In this document: positions 61,136 to 64,000 of the stretch, one piece after another
How the letters are laid out: each line of letters starts with the position of its first letter
Position numbering within the stretch: position 1 is the stretch's first letter
Source of the DNA: Eudromia elegans
Taxonomy: Eukaryota > Chordata > Aves > Tinamiformes > Tinamidae
Assembly (NCBI GenBank): GCA_003342815.1
Contig: PTEX01000236.1
Coordinates: forward strand, 603,953-667,952
DNA length: 64,000 nucleotides
Direction of reading: 5' to 3'
Position numbers and translations under genes: made by a program
The notes under the pieces: model-generated
Database searches by the model: none
Seen by the model: only the letters and a program-made list of their open reading frames with translations
Told to the model about the DNA's origin: nothing

Positions 61136-63203
61136 CCACTACCATAAACCACTATTCTTGTGATATGACTATTAATCACGATTCGCATTGCTGCTGTTCT
61201 TTGGGCTCCAAGCCATGGTCATTTAGGTGGATTTCAGTCACCTGGGTATCCACTTGGATTCTACTTGACACCCCAGAGGGTGGTGGGTTTCCTATAGATC
61301 CTGTGTCACGATACCAGTGTGATACCAGCATGTGATACTAGCGTTTAGGCAACTAAATCCCCCTTGGAACATCCGCAACACCAAAAGGAGATCCCTGCCC
61401 CGGGGAAGTGTAAGTCAAGAGGTAAGAGATGAGCATGACTAGAAGGGTAAGCACCAGGTAATTCAGAAGCTGCAGCACATTGTGAGCATCACGGCTGGAC
61501 CACCCTTAGGACTTCTGTAACATCCACTGAAGAAGAGTCTCAGAAAGGATCTCAGGTGGGACTGTGATGCAGCTTTGCCTGTGTTAGCAGAGGAAGTCTC
61601 CCCCAGGCATGACTGTCAGCCAAAGACGAGGGTGTCAAGGCGCCTCTTTCACAGCTAGCAGGCTGGCGATGACACTGGTGACTAAAGCTGCCAGGAGCCA
61701 ATATGAGGACATCCGTGAATCAGGCAGAATATGCTGCAAATCTTTCTTTTTTAGTAGGTCTTTCAGCTTCTGTTTCCATAACTCTGGACAAATTCTAGGG
61801 GATGGAGAAAAATAGAGCTCCTAGGAAACAGAGAAGTATCTTGCTATGAAAGAAAACAATACTCTGCAGAAGAGCTTGGGAAATGCATTTATTTAGGCTA
61901 TAAAAGGTGATTAAAGAAAATCTGTGGCAGATGAGGTAGCTATCTTCTGCCCACAACTTGGCTCATTTCTGAAATGCTTCTATTTTGTAATTCCATAGCT
62001 CTGATTCCTCCCGATTTTATTTACTATGAGCATTCCTGTAGCACTTAGAGACCTTAATCTGCATTATTGTTGCCTGCCATAGAAATCAAAATAAAAGACA
62101 GTCTTTTCACCGAGGGGGAGAAGAAAAAGGGAGAAGGTACATTTATGGTATGGAATACAACAGAAATGAAAAGCTGTCAGAGGGAGGATCCAAAAAAGCC
62201 AAGATTTGCAAAAGTGCTTGGTTGTTTATAGGGCCTTGGGGTTTAGCTGCAGCTAAGATGCTTCCAGAGGACTTGGATAATGCAAAGCATTCATGGCCAT
62301 GAAATGGGATTCGAGCATGTCCCAAGGTAGCCACTTACAACACAAGGAACTGAGGATCTTTTGCCTCTAAAGTATCCTCAATTTAGGCCCCTGAAAATTA
62401 ATCTTTGTCCTGTCCTAATGGGGCCCAGTGCTGGCTTTTAAAACTCCACACATGAGTAGTTTGCCGTCGTGTTGCCTTCAGGTTTTTGTATTTGTTATGA
62501 GGAATACAACAAACCATGACTTAAAGTGGAAATAGGCTTTGAGGAAGGCAACGTTTGTGGGGGAGGTATTATCTTTTATTGGGCTGACAGATAAACTCAG
62601 GGAAAAAGGAACAAGCTGCAAGGCACAGGCTCAAGCTTGGACCAGAAAAAGGGAAATTCAAGCTAAATTGGGGCTGAGAATAATTTTTATAAAGTAAAAT
62701 GCCTTGTTTTAAGATGCTGTTCTGTCGGTGCTGCCAGTACCACTGCCCTCCATCCACTCAGCTGGGATTACAGAACTGTCCACAGGGCTTTGATTTAAGC
62801 ACGTATATTAAATTAGACTGATTAAGACGTGTTGTTTCCTGCTCTTCTTGCCACCTGTATCATTTCAGTGGCTGCATGTGCAGCATGGGCTGAAAACAGC
62901 CTGACAAAGCGACACTCCGGAGAGGAAAGAGGGAGACGGGGAGGAATTTCTTAAGTGGCTTCAGTGCCAAAGGCAACACACTGCGTTATTACACTCCAAA
63001 GTTTAATTAATCTGTGTTACTCAATTAGGCAGTTGGAAAGAAAAAAAAAAAAAAGACTGCTGGTACCTTTGGAGCAGAGGGAGCTGCTAGCTGGGAGACA
63101 CGATCAGGCTTATGGTGGTGGAGGTTGGTATTTATTTAGTTATCCACGGTGCTACTTGGGATGGTTATGCCGTGTGCTTCCTCAGAAACCTTCCCGACGT
63201 TCT
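61136..63203. other. Single-copy non-coding sequence
   Basis: No gene recognised. An A15 run lies at about 63040-63054. GC content rises from about 62.9 kb to the window end. A 187-codon frame (62955-63518) passes through the poly-A run and both minisatellites and is considered fortuitous. Confidence 0.5.
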
Positions 63204-63260
63204 CCTGCAATTCCTATTGCAATGTCCCTGCAATTCCTATTGCAGTATCCCTGCAATAAC
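63204..63260 (+). repeat. 23-bp-period minisatellite, about 2.5 copies
   Basis: CCTGCAATTCCTATTGCAAT recurs with a 23-bp period; the second copy differs by two transitions and the third breaks off after CCTGCAATA. Confidence 0.92.
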
Positions 63261-63312
63261 CTTGCAGAAGACAATCCTGGCTTGCCCAGCCACGCATGGG
63301 CTCTGCTTCGCT

Positions 63313-63358
63313 CTGTGCCCAGGCAGCAGCAGCGTCTGTGCCCAGGCAGCAGCAGCGT
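63313..63358 (+). repeat. Exact 23-bp tandem duplication
   Basis: CTGTGCCCAGGCAGCAGCAG plus CGT is present twice without mismatch. It contains (CAG)3 and lies 52 bp after a different tandem array of the same period. Confidence 0.96.
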
Positions 63359-64000
63359 CCTTTACCCGGGGCTGCTGCTGCCTTCGTTCCCCCTGCAGAA
63401 CGCCACAGGCTACGGACGGATGAAACGGGGAATATTACAGCCCTTCAAACAGCTCGGTGTAATTCTTCGGGGGGAATTATCCTTTGATTGTACAACAGAG
63501 GTTCCTGAACACAGCTGATATCAGGGAACACCCATGTAATGCTGCCTTCAATAAAGGGGCACAACAAAATACAAGTGTTCCTCAAGTCAAAAGAATGAAA
63601 CCCGGCAGCTTGGCGAGGCTGCTTGGCAAGGAGCACGAGTGCTCTGAAGTGGCTGGTTAAACACTAGAATTATAATGGGAACTGGAAATGGAAAAGTCTG
63701 GAAACCTCCTAACTTGGGAGGCTGCGCGCTGTTTTGTGTTCCTCCTGGCCGATGGATAACAAGACGCTACGGCTGCTCTCTGCTGCTCTTCCTTTGCATA
63801 AATGCATGCCAGAAATGGGAGCAGACAGCTGCAGAAAAACCCATTGGCGGCTATTAAGTGCAAAGATGCTACCCCTGGCTCTAGTGGGACCAGCAGCAGA
63901 TTGCTGGGATGCTGTCTGGAGGTAGCGCCTCATTCCCGACGCAGCATCCCAGCAGAGATGCTACACTGGAAGTATTCTGCATTGACCCTTTATGGTTCCT
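63359..64000. other. GC-richer non-coding end with a hairpin
   Basis: No gene recognised. A perfect 13-bp inverted repeat, TGCTGGGATGCTG (63902-63914) and CAGCATCCCAGCA (63942-63954), flanks a 27-nt loop. Related words AGATGCTACCCCTGG (about 63865) and AGATGCTACACTGG (about 63956) occur on either side. Overlapping frames on both strands at 63657-63933 are considered composition effects. Confidence 0.5.

Noticed and set aside
62955-63518. 187-codon plus-strand frame
   Set aside because: It passes through an A-run and two minisatellites, has another open phase beside it and no recognisable domain; best explained by local composition.

Overview
The window looks like non-coding DNA from a bird. 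The evidence is at least four CR1 LINE copies, several ending in the (ATTCTATG)n tail typical of avian CR1, very low interspersed-repeat density, and AT-rich single-copy sequence. Heavily eroded amniote-age MIR, L2-class and L3/CR1-like fossils are also present. No Alu, active L1 or bacterial features appear. I recognise no protein-coding exon, tRNA, rRNA, snoRNA or CRISPR array. I read the window as a gene desert or large intron; which chromosome or gene it flanks cannot be told from the sequence. Nearly all open frames are chance ORFs of 60-130 codons.

Layout. 1-15 kb: unique AT-rich sequence with simple repeats (a pure A42 tract, ATT and TA arrays, a 34-bp AT palindrome). 15.4-15.7 kb: a CR1 copy on the minus strand. 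17.1-17.5, 27.05-27.4, 30.6-31.2, 33.9-34.4, 35.4-35.9 and 60.4-60.75 kb: complex, motif-dense blocks that resemble conserved non-coding/enhancer elements; two of them retain an unusual density of CpG. 23.9, 25.4-25.8, 47.8 and 57.3-57.8 kb: ancient retroposon fossils. 37.45-37.54 kb: an 18-bp CR1 tail, a 13-bp tandem duplication and a near-perfect 38-bp palindrome side by side. 40.4-44.5 kb: the only transposon-rich patch, with three CR1 copies in the same orientation and one MIR; the middle CR1 keeps its reverse-transcriptase C-terminal frame open except for one nonsense codon. 46.68-47.10 kb: a pyrimidine satellite containing a 205-base run of N. 53.9 kb: an exact 43-bp tandem duplication. 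62.9-64.0 kb: a more GC-rich end with two 23-bp-period minisatellites and a hairpin.

No gene set works together here. If the window has a function it is probably cis-regulatory, carried by the complex blocks; that is inference because conservation cannot be measured from one sequence. I found no convincing new biological system. The items most worth a second look are the CR1-tail/palindrome junction at 37.5 kb, the CpG-retaining palindromic block at 34 kb, the pyrimidine satellite with its gap, and the 221-codon open frame at 60.5 kb that is followed by a consensus splice donor.
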